Assembly (NCBI RefSeq): GCF_000717915.1 | Contig: NZ_JOCX01000021.1 | Location: forward strand, 62,001-126,000 | Length of the DNA stretch: 64,000 bases | DNA from: Streptomyces sp. NRRL S-244 | Lineage (GTDB): Bacteria > Actinomycetota > Actinomycetes > Streptomycetales > Streptomycetaceae | Direction of reading: 5' to 3' | Part shown: positions 8,601 to 16,812 of the stretch, one piece after another | Position numbering within the stretch: the first letter of the stretch is position 1 | Layout of the letters: the number at the start of each line of letters is the position of its first letter | Made by a program: the position numbers and the translations under genes | The notes under the pieces: model-generated | Database searches by the model: none | Told to the model about the DNA's origin: nothing | Seen by the model: only the letters and a program-made list of their open reading frames with translations

Positions 8601-9578
8601 CTGGAGGCCCTGCGGCTGAAGCTGAAGCCGAAGGCCCGCCAGGCCCTCTCCAAGGCCGCCGCGGCCACCGCCGAGCGCGCGGGCGGGGAGTCGCTGGAGC
8701 GCACCGGGCTGACCGACTGGACGATCGGCACGCTGACCAAGGTCTTCGAGACCCGGCGGGCCGGCCAGCCGGTGAAGGCGTACCCGGCGCTGGTGGACGA
8801 GGGCACCAGCGTGTCCGTACGGCTCTTCGACACGGAGGCCGAGCAGCAGCAGGCGATGTGGCTGGGCACGCGGCGGCTCATCCTGCTGAACATCCCGGTG
8901 AACCCGGCGAAGTTCGCCTCGGACCACCTGACCAACCAGCAGAAGCTGGCCCTGTCCCGCAATCCGCACGGCTCCATCCAGGCGCTGTTCGACGACTGCG
9001 CGACCGCCGCGACCGACAAGCTGATCGCCGACCACGGCGGCCCGGCATGGGACGAGGCGGCCTTCCGCACGCTCTACGAGGCCGTCCGCGCCGACCTGGT
9101 GGACACGACCGTGCGGACGGTGGCCCAGGTGCAGCAGGTGCTGGCCGCCTGGCAGGCCTGTGAGCGCCGTCTGAAGGCCACGAACAGCCTGGCCCTGGTG
9201 GCGAACGTGCAGGACGTCAGGACGCAGCTGGCGGCCCTCGTACCGGCGGGCTTCGTGACCCTGACGGGCCTGCGCCGGCTGCCGGACCTGATGCGCTACC
9301 TGGTGGCGGTGGACCGGCGGCTCCAGCAGATGCCGACGGGCGCCCAGCGCGACACCACGCGCATGCAGAAGGTCCACGAGATGCAGGACGAGTACGCGTG
9401 GCTGCTGGAGCAGCTGCCGAAGGGCCGGCCGGTGCCGTCCGCGGTCACCGACATCCGCTGGATGATCGAGGAACTCCGGGTCAGCTACTTCGCGCACGCG
9501 CTCGGGACGGCGTATCCGATCTCCGACAAGCGGATCGTGAAGGCGGTGGACGCGGCCGCCCCGGGCCCGGCCCGCTGA
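5643..9578 (+). CDS. hrpA: ATP-dependent RNA helicase HrpA (DEAH family)
   Basis: A 1311-residue DEAH/RHA helicase, full length for bacterial HrpA (about 1300 residues in E. coli). Visible motifs are Walker A GETGSGKT (96-103), TQPRR of motif Ia, DEAH at 194-197, SATID of motif III, TNVAETSLTVPGI of motif V and QRKGRCGR of motif VI. The winged-helix/ratchet (HA2), OB-fold and long C-terminal DUF3418 regions follow. E. coli HrpA has been linked to fimbrial mRNA processing and to rescue of stalled ribosomes; the role in Streptomyces is not established. The gene is monocistronic and divergent from the secreted-protein gene, with a tRNA-Asp following. A 1420-codon open frame lies antisense to it but is a compositional shadow. 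Confidence 0.97.
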   Translation: MSTSFAALQTLLGEISLRDAHRLGRRLEGARRIRKPEAKQAVLDEIAAEAEKAAARLAGRASRMPEVTYPENLPVSQKKDEIAEAIRDHQVVIVAGETGSGKTTQIPKICMELGRGVRGMIGHTQPRRIAARTVAERIAEELKSEIGQTVGWKVRFTDQVDQDATFVKLMTDGILLAEIQTDRELRAYDTIIIDEAHERSLNIDFLLGYLATLLPKRPDLKVIITSATIDPERFSRHFGDAPIVEVSGRTYPVEVRYRPLLEEDGEDSDRDQITAICEAVDELQSEGPGDVLVFLSGEREIRDTADALNKRNLRFTEVLPLYARLSHAEQHRVFQQHTGRRIVLATNVAETSLTVPGIKYVIDPGTARISRYSHRTKVQRLPIERISQASANQRKGRCGRTSDGICIRLYSEDDFLSRPEFTDAEILRTNLASVILQMTAAGLGEIEKFPFIDPPDHRNIRDGVQLLQELGALDPNEKDHKKRLTQMGRQLSQLPVDPRLARMVVEADKNNCVREVMVIAAALSIQDPRERPSDKQTQADQNHARFKDETSDFLSFLNMWRYVREQQKERGSSSFRRMCKQEYLNFLRIREWQDIYSQLRTVAKGMGIHVNEGDAPETSVHISLLAGLLSHIGLKDTDKNEYLGARSAKFAIFPGSALFKKQPKFLMSAELVETSRLWARVNAKVEPEWVEPLAQHLIKRTYSEPHWEKDQAAVMAYEKVTLYGVPIVAQRKINYGRIDAEVSRELFIRNALVEGDWRTHHKFYADNRKLLTEVEELENRARRRDIVVDDETLFDFYDQRIPEHVVSGAHFDSWWKHKKRDEPELLDFEREMLLTEKAAGVTKADYPDSWRQGQLKFRVTYQFEPGADADGVTVHIPLQVLNQVTDEGFDWQIPGLREEVVTELIRSLPKPIRRHYVPAPNFATRFLDTAVPLQEPLPVTLARELQRMVGVPVTAEDFDLGRIPDHLKITFRIVDERRKNLAEDKDLEALRLKLKPKARQALSKAAAATAERAGGESLERTGLTDWTIGTLTKVFETRRAGQPVKAYPALVDEGTSVSVRLFDTEAEQQQAMWLGTRRLILLNIPVNPAKFASDHLTNQQKLALSRNPHGSIQALFDDCATAATDKLIADHGGPAWDEAAFRTLYEAVRADLVDTTVRTVAQVQQVLAAWQACERRLKATNSLALVANVQDVRTQLAALVPAGFVTLTGLRRLPDLMRYLVAVDRRLQQMPTGAQRDTTRMQKVHEMQDEYAWLLEQLPKGRPVPSAVTDIRWMIEELRVSYFAHALGTAYPISDKRIVKAVDAAAPGPAR

Positions 9579-9647
9579 TCGGGTTCGACTGCACCCCCTG
9601 AGCTGGGGTACAGTCTGATTCGCAGCCGCCGAGCGGCCGCAAATCAA

Positions 9648-9721
9648 GGACCTGTGGAGCAGTTGGTTAGCTCGCCACCCTGTCAAGGTGGAGGTCGCGG
9701 GTTCAAGTCCCGTCAGGTTCG
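9648..9721 (+). tRNA. tRNA-Asp (GUC), copy 2
   Basis: A 74-base cloverleaf. The acceptor stem GGACCTG pairs with CAGGTTC, discriminator G, anticodon GTC. It differs from the copy at 3160-3233 only by exchange of acceptor pair 3-70 (A-U here, U-A there), a compensatory double change. Confidence 0.97.
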
Positions 9722-9728
9722 CAAGAAG

Positions 9729-9765
9729 AGCAGGGCCCGCATCCCCAAGGGATGCGGGCCCTGCT
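9729..9765 (+). terminator. Terminator after tRNA-Asp
   Basis: A perfect 17-base-pair stem beginning AGCAGGGCCC, with a CAA loop, starting eight bases after the tRNA. There is no long U tract, as is common in Streptomyces. Confidence 0.85.
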
Positions 9766-10226
9766 TCGTTTGGTCCCGCGTTCGCCCCCCGGGAGCCTCC
9801 GGAGCCCCTGGAGCCTCCGGAGCCCCGGGAACCCCTGCCCCTCCCCTGGATGCCTGCGGGGGAAAATCGCCCGTCCGCATGAGGCGCTCTGCGACGCACG
9901 TCCCCTTACGGGTGCATTGCGGGTCGCACAAGAGTCACTGCCTGTGACGGGAGTCACCACATGAGTTTTTGAGACGCACACATTTATCGCACCCATACGC
10001 GTGCTCGATTTAATATGTGCAATGGCACCCATCCTGCCGGCCTCCCGAGCGCGCCCGATTCGACCCCTCCCCGGGCATAAAAAAGGATCGCGCTGGACCC
10101 GGCGGAGTCCAGCGCGATCCGACGACAAGAACCTGTTGGGGCAGGTCCAAGCGTTTGAAGCCCTGTGGGTTTCATCGGATTGGGGGACCCGATTCAAGCC
10201 CGGTAAAGCGGGGTGCTTGCGCGACC
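9766..10226. other. Gene-free stretch between tRNA-Asp and bldC
   Basis: No convincing gene. Bases 9785-9850 hold imperfect GGAGCCTCCGGAGCC-type repeats. Bases 9950-10020 are unusually AT-rich for this genome (for example TTTATCGC and GATTTAATATGTGC), which may mark a promoter or spacer. The bldC terminator lies at 10079-10120. A weak GC-rich stem-like region continues up to the bldC stop. Confidence 0.6.
10079..10120 (-). terminator. Intrinsic terminator of bldC
   Basis: A 14-base-pair stem (GGATCGCGCTGGAC and its complement, loop of eight) followed on the minus strand by six T residues. This is the most canonical Rho-independent terminator in the window, 107 bases after the bldC stop. Confidence 0.9.
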
Positions 10227-10433
10227 TCAGGCCTCGCTGCGCTGCTGCGGAATTCCCGCGAGCAGTGCGCGAACCTCGGCCTCGCGGTAACGGCGGTGTC
10301 CACCCAGGGTGCGGATGGACGTGAGCTTGCCAGCCTTGGCCCAGCGGGTGACCGTCTTCGGGTCCACGCGGAACATCGTGGCAACCTCAGCCGGGGTCAG
10401 CAGCGGCTCGGCATCAGGGGTGCGAGCGGTCAT
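10227..10433 (-). CDS. bldC: BldC, MerR-like developmental DNA-binding protein
   Basis: A 68-residue protein, the exact length of BldC. It consists only of a MerR-type winged helix-turn-helix (LLTPAEVATMFRVDPKTVTRWAKAGKLTSIRTLGGHRRYREAEVRALL) with no effector domain. BldC binds DNA cooperatively on direct repeats and delays entry into development in Streptomyces. The start is fixed by GAGGAGG seven bases upstream of the ATG; longer in-frame versions upstream lack a ribosome site. It is transcribed alone and ends in a strong terminator. A perfect inverted repeat lies just upstream (10450-10471). The next gene upstream and the divergent valine dehydrogenase match the gene order I recall for S. 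coelicolor. Confidence 0.97.
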   Translation of the reverse strand: MTARTPDAEPLLTPAEVATMFRVDPKTVTRWAKAGKLTSIRTLGGHRRYREAEVRALLAGIPQQRSEA

Positions 10434-10933
10434 GAGCGGCCTCCTCGGGAGAACCGAACCATCTCGGTTCTTTCCTCTAAATTCTGCACCTTGGCCCGCG
10501 TTGCCCGAAATGGACATACGCGGGCCGAGTCGGTTATAGGACGAACGGCTTGTCCTCGGCACTACAACTACACCATCCGTCCAGCCTCGACGGCCAAACC
10601 GATGGAATTGCCCTCCGAGGTGTTCATCAGCGGCGGAAGCCGATGGACCGCCCCATAACGGACAGTCACCCCACTGTGACGATCAGTCACAGAGCGATCA
10701 GGAGTCATCAGGACCCCCCGTAGAGTGCAATGCCGAGCATTCCGCCCAAAGTTGGGTGGAAGGAACCCTCCCCGGACTCCTTGTCCTATTTTGGCACGAG
10801 GGTAGGGGAAGGGCGCAAGGGTGTAGATAGTGCGGTCCGTCACGCTTGAGCCAATGGCCCGTATCGGGACGTAGGTCCTGGAACTAAGGCCCGAATGTGT
10901 CGCGATCAAGAACCTGGGGGACCGCTCCGGGGG
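10434..10933. other. bldC upstream region, no certain gene
   Basis: This 500-base stretch separates bldC from the next gene upstream on the same strand and should hold the bldC promoter. It is less GC-rich than its surroundings. A 46-codon minus-strand frame (10568-10708, MTPDRSVTDRHSG...) has an ATG preceded by a G-rich ribosome-site-like run, but its third codon positions are poor in GC, so I leave it as only a possible small protein. Confidence 0.5.
10450..10471 (-). promoter_or_regulatory. Perfect inverted repeat in the bldC leader
   Basis: AGAACCGA and TCGGTTCT flank six bases (8-base arms). It lies 16 bases upstream of the bldC start codon, beside the GAGGAGG ribosome site. It could be a repressor operator over the promoter or leader, or an RNA stem next to the ribosome site. 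Which protein, if any, binds it is unknown. Confidence 0.5.
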
Positions 10934-11788
10934 TCAGTTCGCGAACAGTCTCTCCCGGACCTCCCGCCAGCGCTCCGCCAGCTCCGCGTACGCCTCCGCC
11001 GCCGCTGCCTCGTCCCCGGCCCGCAGCGCCGCGATCCCCGCCGCCACGTCCCGGGCCGAGCGGTCGGTGCGCAGCCGGTCCGCCGGCAGCGCGTGGACCA
11101 GCCCCGCGTAGTCCAGCTCGACCATCGAGCGCGGATGGAACTCCTCCAGCCAGCTGCCGACGTCCACCAGCCCCTCCGCGAGCCCCGCGTACCCCTCGGC
11201 CGCCCGCAGGATCCGCAGCGCCCGCGCGAGCCGCCGCCGGGCCTGCACCATCGGCGTCCGGTAGCGCATCCGCTCGCCCGGCAGGTACTCCCGCTCGTCG
11301 TCGGCCACCAGCACGAACCAGCGCAGCGGCACCTGCCACACCGCGGTACGGATCCACGGGCGCGCGTCCGGATTCCGCTCGCGCCAGCGCTCGTACTCCT
11401 CGGCCGCCCGTCGCCGCGCCCCCGGCGGGAGCGCCGCGTCCAGCACCGGCTGCGGGAACTGGCCGGCCAGCTCCTGGAGCGCCAGCCAGCCGCGCAGTCT
11501 GGTCCGCCACGGGCAGACCAGCAGCACCCCGTCCACCTCCGCCGTGAAGGCGTCCGCGCTCTCGTGCGCCGGCACCCCGACCACCGGGACCCGGACCAAG
11601 TCGGAGAGGGAGCGACGCAGTTCGTCCTGGGCCGTCGCCACCACGCCGCGCCGCGCGTACGAGGCCCAGTGGGTGCGCTCCGGCTCCGCGAAGGCCGCCA
11701 GGGGCTCGTAGACGCGCAGGTAGGAGGCGTACGGGACGGTCGGCGCCGAGCGCGCCGCGGGCAGCTTGGGGTCGGGGGATTCGCTCAC
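10934..11788 (-). CDS. Conserved hypothetical protein (hydrophilic, helical)
   Basis: A 284-residue cytoplasmic-looking protein with no family that I can name. The GTG at 11786-11788 is preceded by GGGGGAG nine bases upstream. The sequence opens with SESPDPKLP, contains [19 protein letters not shown], a [26 protein letters not shown] segment, [15 protein letters not shown], and a C-terminal Glu/Ala/Arg-rich helical region. No signal peptide or membrane segment is visible. It lies between bldC and the divergently transcribed valine dehydrogenase; the same neighbourhood exists, as I recall, in S. coelicolor. The third-position GC bias is strong, so it is a real gene. Function is unknown. Confidence 0.85.
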   Translation of the reverse strand: MSESPDPKLPAARSAPTVPYASYLRVYEPLAAFAEPERTHWASYARRGVVATAQDELRRSLSDLVRVPVVGVPAHESADAFTAEVDGVLLVCPWRTRLRGWLALQELAGQFPQPVLDAALPPGARRRAAEEYERWRERNPDARPWIRTAVWQVPLRWFVLVADDEREYLPGERMRYRTPMVQARRRLARALRILRAAEGYAGLAEGLVDVGSWLEEFHPRSMVELDYAGLVHALPADRLRTDRSARDVAAGIAALRAGDEAAAAEAYAELAERWREVRERLFAN

Positions 11789-11984
11789 GCTCTCGTACTC
11801 CCCCGCCCCGCCGGGAGCTACGCGCCGGGCGCGCCGCGGGAGGCTGTCGCAGCACGGGAGTGTTCCGATCTCCGGACAGGTCGCCTGCGCACGGCCCACA
11901 GGTCTTACTCTGCTCCCAGCGCGCCCTCCCCCACCCGCAGGGCGGGCGTCATTCCGCCGCATCTCTTCCATGGGAGTCACCACC

Positions 11985-13109
11985 GTGACCGAAATGACCG
12001 ACGGCGTCCTGCACACCCTGTTCCGCACGGAACAGGGCGGCCACGAGCAAGTCGTGCTGTGCCAGGACCGAGCCTCCGGCCTGAAGGCCGTCATCGCGAT
12101 CCACTCCACCGCCCTGGGCCCCGCCCTCGGCGGTACGCGCTTCCACGCGTACGCCTCGGACGAGGAGGCCGTCCTCGACGCGCTGAACCTCTCGCGCGGC
12201 ATGTCGTACAAGAACGCCCTCGCCGGTCTCGACCTCGGCGGCGGCAAGGCCGTCATCATCGGCGACCCCGACGTACTGAAGTCCGAAGAACTGCTGCTGG
12301 CCTACGGCCGGTTCGTGGAGTCCCTCGGCGGCCGCTACGTCACGGCCTGCGACGTCGGCACGTACGTGGCGGACATGGACGTCGTGGCCCGCGAGACCCG
12401 CTGGGCGACCGGCCGCTCCCCCGAGAACGGCGGCGCCGGCGACTCCTCGGTCCTCACCGCCTTCGGCGTCTTCCAGGGCATGCGGGCCAGCGCCCAGCAC
12501 CTGTGGGGCGACCCGACCCTGCGCGGCCGCAAGGTCGGCGTGGCGGGCGTCGGCAAGGTCGGCCACCACCTGGTCGAGCACCTGCTGGCGGACGGCGCCG
12601 AGGTCGTCATCACGGACGTGCGGGAAGAGTCCGTGCAGCGGATCCTCGACAAGCACCCGGGCAAGGTCACCGCGGTCGCCGACACGGAGGCGCTGATCCG
12701 CCTGGAGGGCCTGGACATCTACGCCCCCTGCGCGCTCGGCGGGGCCCTGAACGACGACACGCTGAGCGTCCTGACGGCGAAGGTCGTCTGCGGCGCCGCG
12801 AACAACCAGCTCGCCCACCCGGGCGTGGAGAAGGACCTCGCGGACCGCGGGATCCTCTACGCGCCCGACTACGTGGTGAACGCGGGCGGGGTCATCCAGG
12901 TCGCCGACGAGCTCCACGGCTTCGACTTCGACCGCTGCAAGGCGAAGGCCACGAAGATCTTCGACACCACGCTGGAGATCTTCGCTCGTGCGAAGGCGGA
13001 CGGGATCCCGCCGGCCGCTGCGGCCGACCGGATCGCCGAGCAGCGGATGGCGGACGCCCGCGCGGCGAAGGCCGCGAAGGGCTCGTACCCGGCTGTCGAC
13101 CCGTCATAA
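11985..13109 (+). CDS. vdh: Valine (branched-chain) dehydrogenase
   Basis: A 374-residue member of the Glu/Leu/Phe/Val dehydrogenase family. It catalyses NAD-dependent oxidative deamination of valine, leucine and isoleucine to 2-oxoacids, supplying nitrogen for growth and acyl precursors for polyketides. Visible are the N-terminal HEQVVLCQD region, the substrate-binding segment [11 protein letters not shown], the catalytic-lysine region [16 protein letters not shown], and the nucleotide-binding [11 protein letters not shown] with the following beta strand ending in ITD. The start is GTG 11985, eight bases after GGAG; translation could also begin at nearby ATG codons. It is divergent from the hypothetical gene upstream, with 196 bases between them for promoters. 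Confidence 0.96.
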   Translation: MTEMTDGVLHTLFRTEQGGHEQVVLCQDRASGLKAVIAIHSTALGPALGGTRFHAYASDEEAVLDALNLSRGMSYKNALAGLDLGGGKAVIIGDPDVLKSEELLLAYGRFVESLGGRYVTACDVGTYVADMDVVARETRWATGRSPENGGAGDSSVLTAFGVFQGMRASAQHLWGDPTLRGRKVGVAGVGKVGHHLVEHLLADGAEVVITDVREESVQRILDKHPGKVTAVADTEALIRLEGLDIYAPCALGGALNDDTLSVLTAKVVCGAANNQLAHPGVEKDLADRGILYAPDYVVNAGGVIQVADELHGFDFDRCKAKATKIFDTTLEIFARAKADGIPPAAAADRIAEQRMADARAAKAAKGSYPAVDPS

Positions 13110-13391
13110 CGGCCCCTGACGTGCACCCGCCGGGGTTGCGGCGAGACGGAACTCACTGCACTTCGGCGGGTCGCCCGCCAGGAAAGGGTTAAAATCGCAG
13201 CTGACCAGCGAGGACGGGGCGCCTCATTGGTCCTGCACCGGGGCACGTCATGCGGGCGGCGTACCGTATGGCCGCGGAAGCAGGTACCGTTAAACCCCTA
13301 CGGACGGTCTCTCCACGGAGAGCCCGCTCCGAACCATGAACGCGTGTCAGACTCTGGGGCCGTCGAGCCCCGTCACCGAGGGGGTCGAGCC

Positions 13392-13658
13392 ATGGGGCGC
13401 GGCCGGGCCAAGGCCAAGCAGACAAAGGTCGCCCGCCAGCTGAAGTACAACAGCGGCGGGACTGACCTCTCGCGTCTGGCCAATGAGCTGGGCGCATCGC
13501 CGACGGAACCGCTGCTGCCTGTCAGCGAGCCGGTCGAAGTCGATGACGATCTGGACGACGACGACCCGTACGCCAAGTACGCGGATCTGTACAACAGCGA
13601 TGATGACGACGACGAGGACGAAGAGTCCGGTCCGTCGCCGCAGCGTCGCGGCGCTTGA
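13392..13658 (+). CDS. DUF3073 family protein
   Basis: An 88-residue protein matching the DUF3073 family that is nearly universal in actinomycetes. The N-terminus is basic (MGRGRAKAKQTKVARQLKYNSGGTDLSRLANEL). The C-terminal half is strongly acidic (VDDDLDDDDPYAKYADLY, then a run of Asp and Glu). A G-rich GAGGGGG sequence precedes the ATG. The role is unknown; the charge distribution suggests a nucleic-acid or protein-binding adaptor. It is convergent with purM across a shared hairpin terminator. Confidence 0.93.
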   Translation: MGRGRAKAKQTKVARQLKYNSGGTDLSRLANELGASPTEPLLPVSEPVEVDDDLDDDDPYAKYADLYNSDDDDDEDEESGPSPQRRGA

Positions 13659-13713
13659 CGCTCTCGCGCGTCTCTTTCGCGTCTGCACGAATAGCCGTAA
13701 AGGCAAAAACACC

Positions 13714-13749
13714 GAACCCGGTCCAGGGCAATCGCCCCGGACCGGGTTC
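13714..13749. terminator. Bidirectional terminator between DUF3073 and purM
   Basis: An 11-base-pair stem GAACCCGGTCC with its complement, extended inside by GGGC/GCCC around AATC. It ends nine bases before the purM stop and can serve both convergent genes. Confidence 0.85.
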
Positions 13750-13757
13750 AGTGCTGC

Positions 13758-14828
13758 TCAGCTCGCGTAGGAACCGGTGAGGGTCGCACCCTCGGTACGG
13801 TCGCCCCGGTCCAGGATCTCGCCGGCGACCCAGGCGTCCACGCCCCGGTCGGCCAGCGCGGTCAGCGCCACGTCCACCGACTCCTGCGGGACCACGGCCA
13901 TCATGCCGACGCCCATGTTCAGGGTCTTCTCCAGCTCCAGCTGCTCCACCTGACCGGCCTTTCCGACCAGGTCGAAGATCGCGCCGGGGGCCCAGGTCGT
14001 ACGGTCGACCGTGGCGTGCAGGTGGTCCGGGATGACCCGGGCCAGGTTGGCCGCGAGACCGCCGCCGGTGATGTGCGAGTACGCGTGGACCTCGGCCGTA
14101 CGGGTGAGGGCCATGCAGTCCAGCGAGTAGATCTTGGTCGGCTCCAGCAGCTCCTCGCCGAGGGTCCGGCCGAGCTCCTCCACGTGCTGGTCGAGCGACA
14201 TGCCGGCGCGGTCGAAGAGGACGTGCCGGACCAGCGAGTACCCGTTCGAGTGAAGGCCGGACGATGCCATCGCGATGACGGCGTCACCCGTACGGATGCG
14301 ATCCGCGCCGAGCAGGCGGTCGTACTCGACGACACCGGTTCCGGCGCCCGCCACGTCGAAGTCGTCCGGGCCCAGCAGACCCGGGTGCTCGGCGGTTTCG
14401 CCGCCCACCAGGGCGCAGCCGGCGAGGACGCAGCCCTCGGCGATGCCCTTCACGATCGCCGCGACACGCTCCGGGTGGACCTTGCCCACGCAGATGTAGT
14501 CGGTCATGAAGAGCGGCTCGGCGCCGCAGACGACGATGTCGTCCATGACCATCGCGACGAGGTCGTGGCCGATGGTGTCGTACACGCCCAGCTGGCGGGC
14601 GATGTCCACCTTCGTGCCGACCCCGTCGGTCGCGGAGGCCAGCAGCGGGCGCTCGTAGCGCTTGAGGGCGGAGGCGTCGAAGAGGCCGGCGAATCCGCCG
14701 AGGCCGCCGAGGACCTCGGGGCGCTGCGTCTTCTTCACCCACTCCTTCATGAGCTCGACGGCGCGGTCCCCGGCTTCGATGTCGACGCCCGCGGCTGCGT
14801 AGCTGGCACCGGTGGTCTTCTCTGTCAT
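13758..14828 (-). CDS. purM: Phosphoribosylformylglycinamidine cyclo-ligase (AIR synthetase)
   Basis: A 356-residue PurM, normal length. It closes the imidazole ring, converting FGAM to AIR with ATP. Family features include SYAAAGVDIEAGDRAV at the N-terminus, SATDGVGTKVDIA, the conserved GHDLVAMVMDDIVVCGAEPLFMTDYI, GCALVGGETAEHPG and the C-terminal MGVGMMAVV. The ATG at 14826-14828 gives the expected N-terminus MTEKTTGASYAAAG, although the ribosome site is weak (CTCTCC on the coding strand). It lies 109 bases downstream of purF on the same strand, so the two probably form an operon. Confidence 0.97.
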   Translation of the reverse strand: MTEKTTGASYAAAGVDIEAGDRAVELMKEWVKKTQRPEVLGGLGGFAGLFDASALKRYERPLLASATDGVGTKVDIARQLGVYDTIGHDLVAMVMDDIVVCGAEPLFMTDYICVGKVHPERVAAIVKGIAEGCVLAGCALVGGETAEHPGLLGPDDFDVAGAGTGVVEYDRLLGADRIRTGDAVIAMASSGLHSNGYSLVRHVLFDRAGMSLDQHVEELGRTLGEELLEPTKIYSLDCMALTRTAEVHAYSHITGGGLAANLARVIPDHLHATVDRTTWAPGAIFDLVGKAGQVEQLELEKTLNMGVGMMAVVPQESVDVALTALADRGVDAWVAGEILDRGDRTEGATLTGSYAS

Positions 14829-14937
14829 GACAGGAGAGAGCTTTCGTGTCGTTACTGCGGGTGGTGCCGGGCCCTGGGAGAAGCACTCGTAAAGACAGGG
14901 CCCGGCGCAGGTGGAGCCGGGGTCGCGGGTCGCGGCG

Positions 14938-16455
14938 CTACGGGCGCCGGAGCGCGTCGGCGGCGTCGGTGCCGCCGGCCAGCTCGCTCTCCAGAAGCTG
15001 CTTGCCCAGGAGCTGCGGGTCGGGCAGCTCCATGGGGTACTCGCCGTCGAAGCAGGCACGGCAGAGGTTGGGCTTCTGGATGGTCGTCGCCTCGATCATC
15101 GAGTCGAGCGAGATGTACGAGAGCGAGTCCGCGCCGAGCGACGTGGCGATCTCGTCGACCGTCATGCCGTTGGCGATCAGCTCGGCCCTGGTGGCGAAGT
15201 CGATGCCGAAGAAGCACGGCCACTTCACCGGCGGCGAGGAGATCCGGATGTGGACCTCGGCCGCGCCGGCCTCGCGGAGCATCTTGACCAGGGCGCGCTG
15301 GGTGTTGCCGCGGACGATCGAGTCGTCGACGACCACCAGGCGCTTGCCCCGGATGACTTCCTTGAGGGGGTTGAGCTTCAGGCGGATGCCCAGCTGGCGG
15401 ATCGTCTGCGAGGGCTGGATGAAGGTCCGGCCGACGTAGGCGTTCTTGACCAGGCCGGAGCCGTACGGGATCCCGCTGGCCTCGGCGTAGCCGACGGCGG
15501 CGGGCGTGCCGGATTCCGGCGTCGCTATCACCAGGTCGGCGTCGACGGGGGCTTCCTTGGCCAGGCGCCGGCCCATCTCGACACGCGAGAGGTAGACGTT
15601 CCGGCCGGCGATGTCGGTGTCCGGGCGCGCCAGGTAGACGTACTCGAAGACACAGCCCTTGGGCTTCGCTTCCGCGAATCGGGAGGTGCGCAGGCCGTTC
15701 TCGTCGATCGCGATGAGCTCGCCCGGCTCGACCTCGCGGACGAAGCTGGCTCCGCAGATGTCGAGGGCAGCGGTCTCGCTCGCGACCACCCAGCCGCGCT
15801 CAAGGCGGCCGAGGACCAGCGGGCGGATGCCCTGCGGGTCACGGGCGGTGTAGAGGGTTCCCTCGTCCATGAACACGAGCGAGAACGCACCCTTGACCTT
15901 CGGGAGGACCTTGGTGGCCGACTCCTCGATGGTCAGGGGCTTGCCGTCGTCGTCCGTCTGGCCGGCCAGCAGGGCGGTGACCAGGTCGGTGTCGTTGGTG
16001 GCCGCCACCTGGGTGGCGCGGCCGTCCTGACGGGGGAGGTCGGCGACCATCTCGGCGAGCTCGGCGGTGTTCACCAGGTTGCCGTTGTGACCCAGGGCAA
16101 TGGAGCCGTGGGCGGTCGCGCGGAAAGTGGGCTGCGCGTTCTCCCAGACGGAGGCTCCGGTGGTCGAGTAGCGGGCGTGACCGACCGCGATATGACCCTG
16201 GAGCGAGCCGAGAGAGGTTTCGTCGAAGACTTGGGAAACGAGGCCCATGTCCTTGAAGACGAGGATCTGGGAACCGTTGCTCACAGCGATTCCCGCGGAC
16301 TCTTGTCCACGGTGCTGCAGCGCATACAGTCCGAAGTAGGTGAGCTTGGCGACCTCTTCACCCGGAGCCCAGACACCGAAGACGCCGCAAGCGTCCTGGG
16401 GGCCCTTTTCGCCGGGGAGCAGGTCGTGGTTGAGTCGTCCATCACCACGAGGCAC
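14938..16455 (-). CDS. purF: Amidophosphoribosyltransferase
   Basis: A 505-residue PurF, the committed enzyme of purine synthesis (PRPP plus glutamine to phosphoribosylamine). A 22-residue propeptide precedes Cys23 (DACGVFG), which becomes the N-terminal nucleophile after processing. The PRPP-binding loop VVVDDSIVRGNT is present. The cysteines typical of the 4Fe-4S type (including PNLCRACFDG near the C-terminus) mark it as the Bacillus-like iron-sulfur class. It is the first gene of the purF-purM operon. The 357 bases upstream probably hold its promoter. Confidence 0.98.
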   Translation of the reverse strand: MPRGDGRLNHDLLPGEKGPQDACGVFGVWAPGEEVAKLTYFGLYALQHRGQESAGIAVSNGSQILVFKDMGLVSQVFDETSLGSLQGHIAVGHARYSTTGASVWENAQPTFRATAHGSIALGHNGNLVNTAELAEMVADLPRQDGRATQVAATNDTDLVTALLAGQTDDDGKPLTIEESATKVLPKVKGAFSLVFMDEGTLYTARDPQGIRPLVLGRLERGWVVASETAALDICGASFVREVEPGELIAIDENGLRTSRFAEAKPKGCVFEYVYLARPDTDIAGRNVYLSRVEMGRRLAKEAPVDADLVIATPESGTPAAVGYAEASGIPYGSGLVKNAYVGRTFIQPSQTIRQLGIRLKLNPLKEVIRGKRLVVVDDSIVRGNTQRALVKMLREAGAAEVHIRISSPPVKWPCFFGIDFATRAELIANGMTVDEIATSLGADSLSYISLDSMIEATTIQKPNLCRACFDGEYPMELPDPQLLGKQLLESELAGGTDAADALRRP

Positions 16456-16812
16456 GCTTCCGAGTGTAGGCGAGATCGACCACTGGTCCGAATTGGGGAT
16501 GGCCGGGAAATCTCACAGCACAGAGGGTGACTGTGTGACTCTGTCTCGCTATTCGGAGCTTTGTTGACATCTACGAAGGTATTCGTACAGGCTCTCGCCC
16601 CATGCAGCCTCTCGGTGACCACTCCGTCACCCTCGTCGAGCGCCGCCACGTAGACCTGGTCCGTGTCGCGAGCGCCATCTGTCGCTGTTCTGCGTAGCCA
16701 CAACTCTCCGTCTTCTTTTTCCCTTTCGCTCCGCCCAGCCCCGCCCTGCCGTGCCGCGCGCCGTCCCGCGCCCGCCCGGGGCGGGGCCGCCGAGCCGTGT
16801 CTTGGAGTTCCT
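16456..16812. other. Intergenic region between divergent purF and sulfatase
   Basis: No gene that I can support. It carries the promoters of purF (minus) and the sulfatase gene (plus). A minus-strand frame continues through it (about 16460-16700, with ...VYVAALDEGDGVVTERLHG...) and looks somewhat protein-like, but it has no good start and no recognisable family. TTGTTGACATCTACG near 16560 is AT-rich and promoter-like. Confidence 0.5.

Noticed and set aside
9785..9850. GGAGCC-type repeats as a possible CRISPR.
   Set aside because: Units are short, imperfect and without unique spacers; simple GC-rich sequence.
5637..9899. A 1420-codon open frame on the minus strand, antisense to hrpA.
   Set aside because: It mirrors the codon pattern of the real helicase gene, has Arg/Leu/Val-rich low-complexity content and no domain. 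Very high GC removes stop codons.
16460..16700. A somewhat protein-like minus-strand frame upstream of purF.
   Set aside because: No convincing start, ribosome site or family; it overlaps the expected promoter region.
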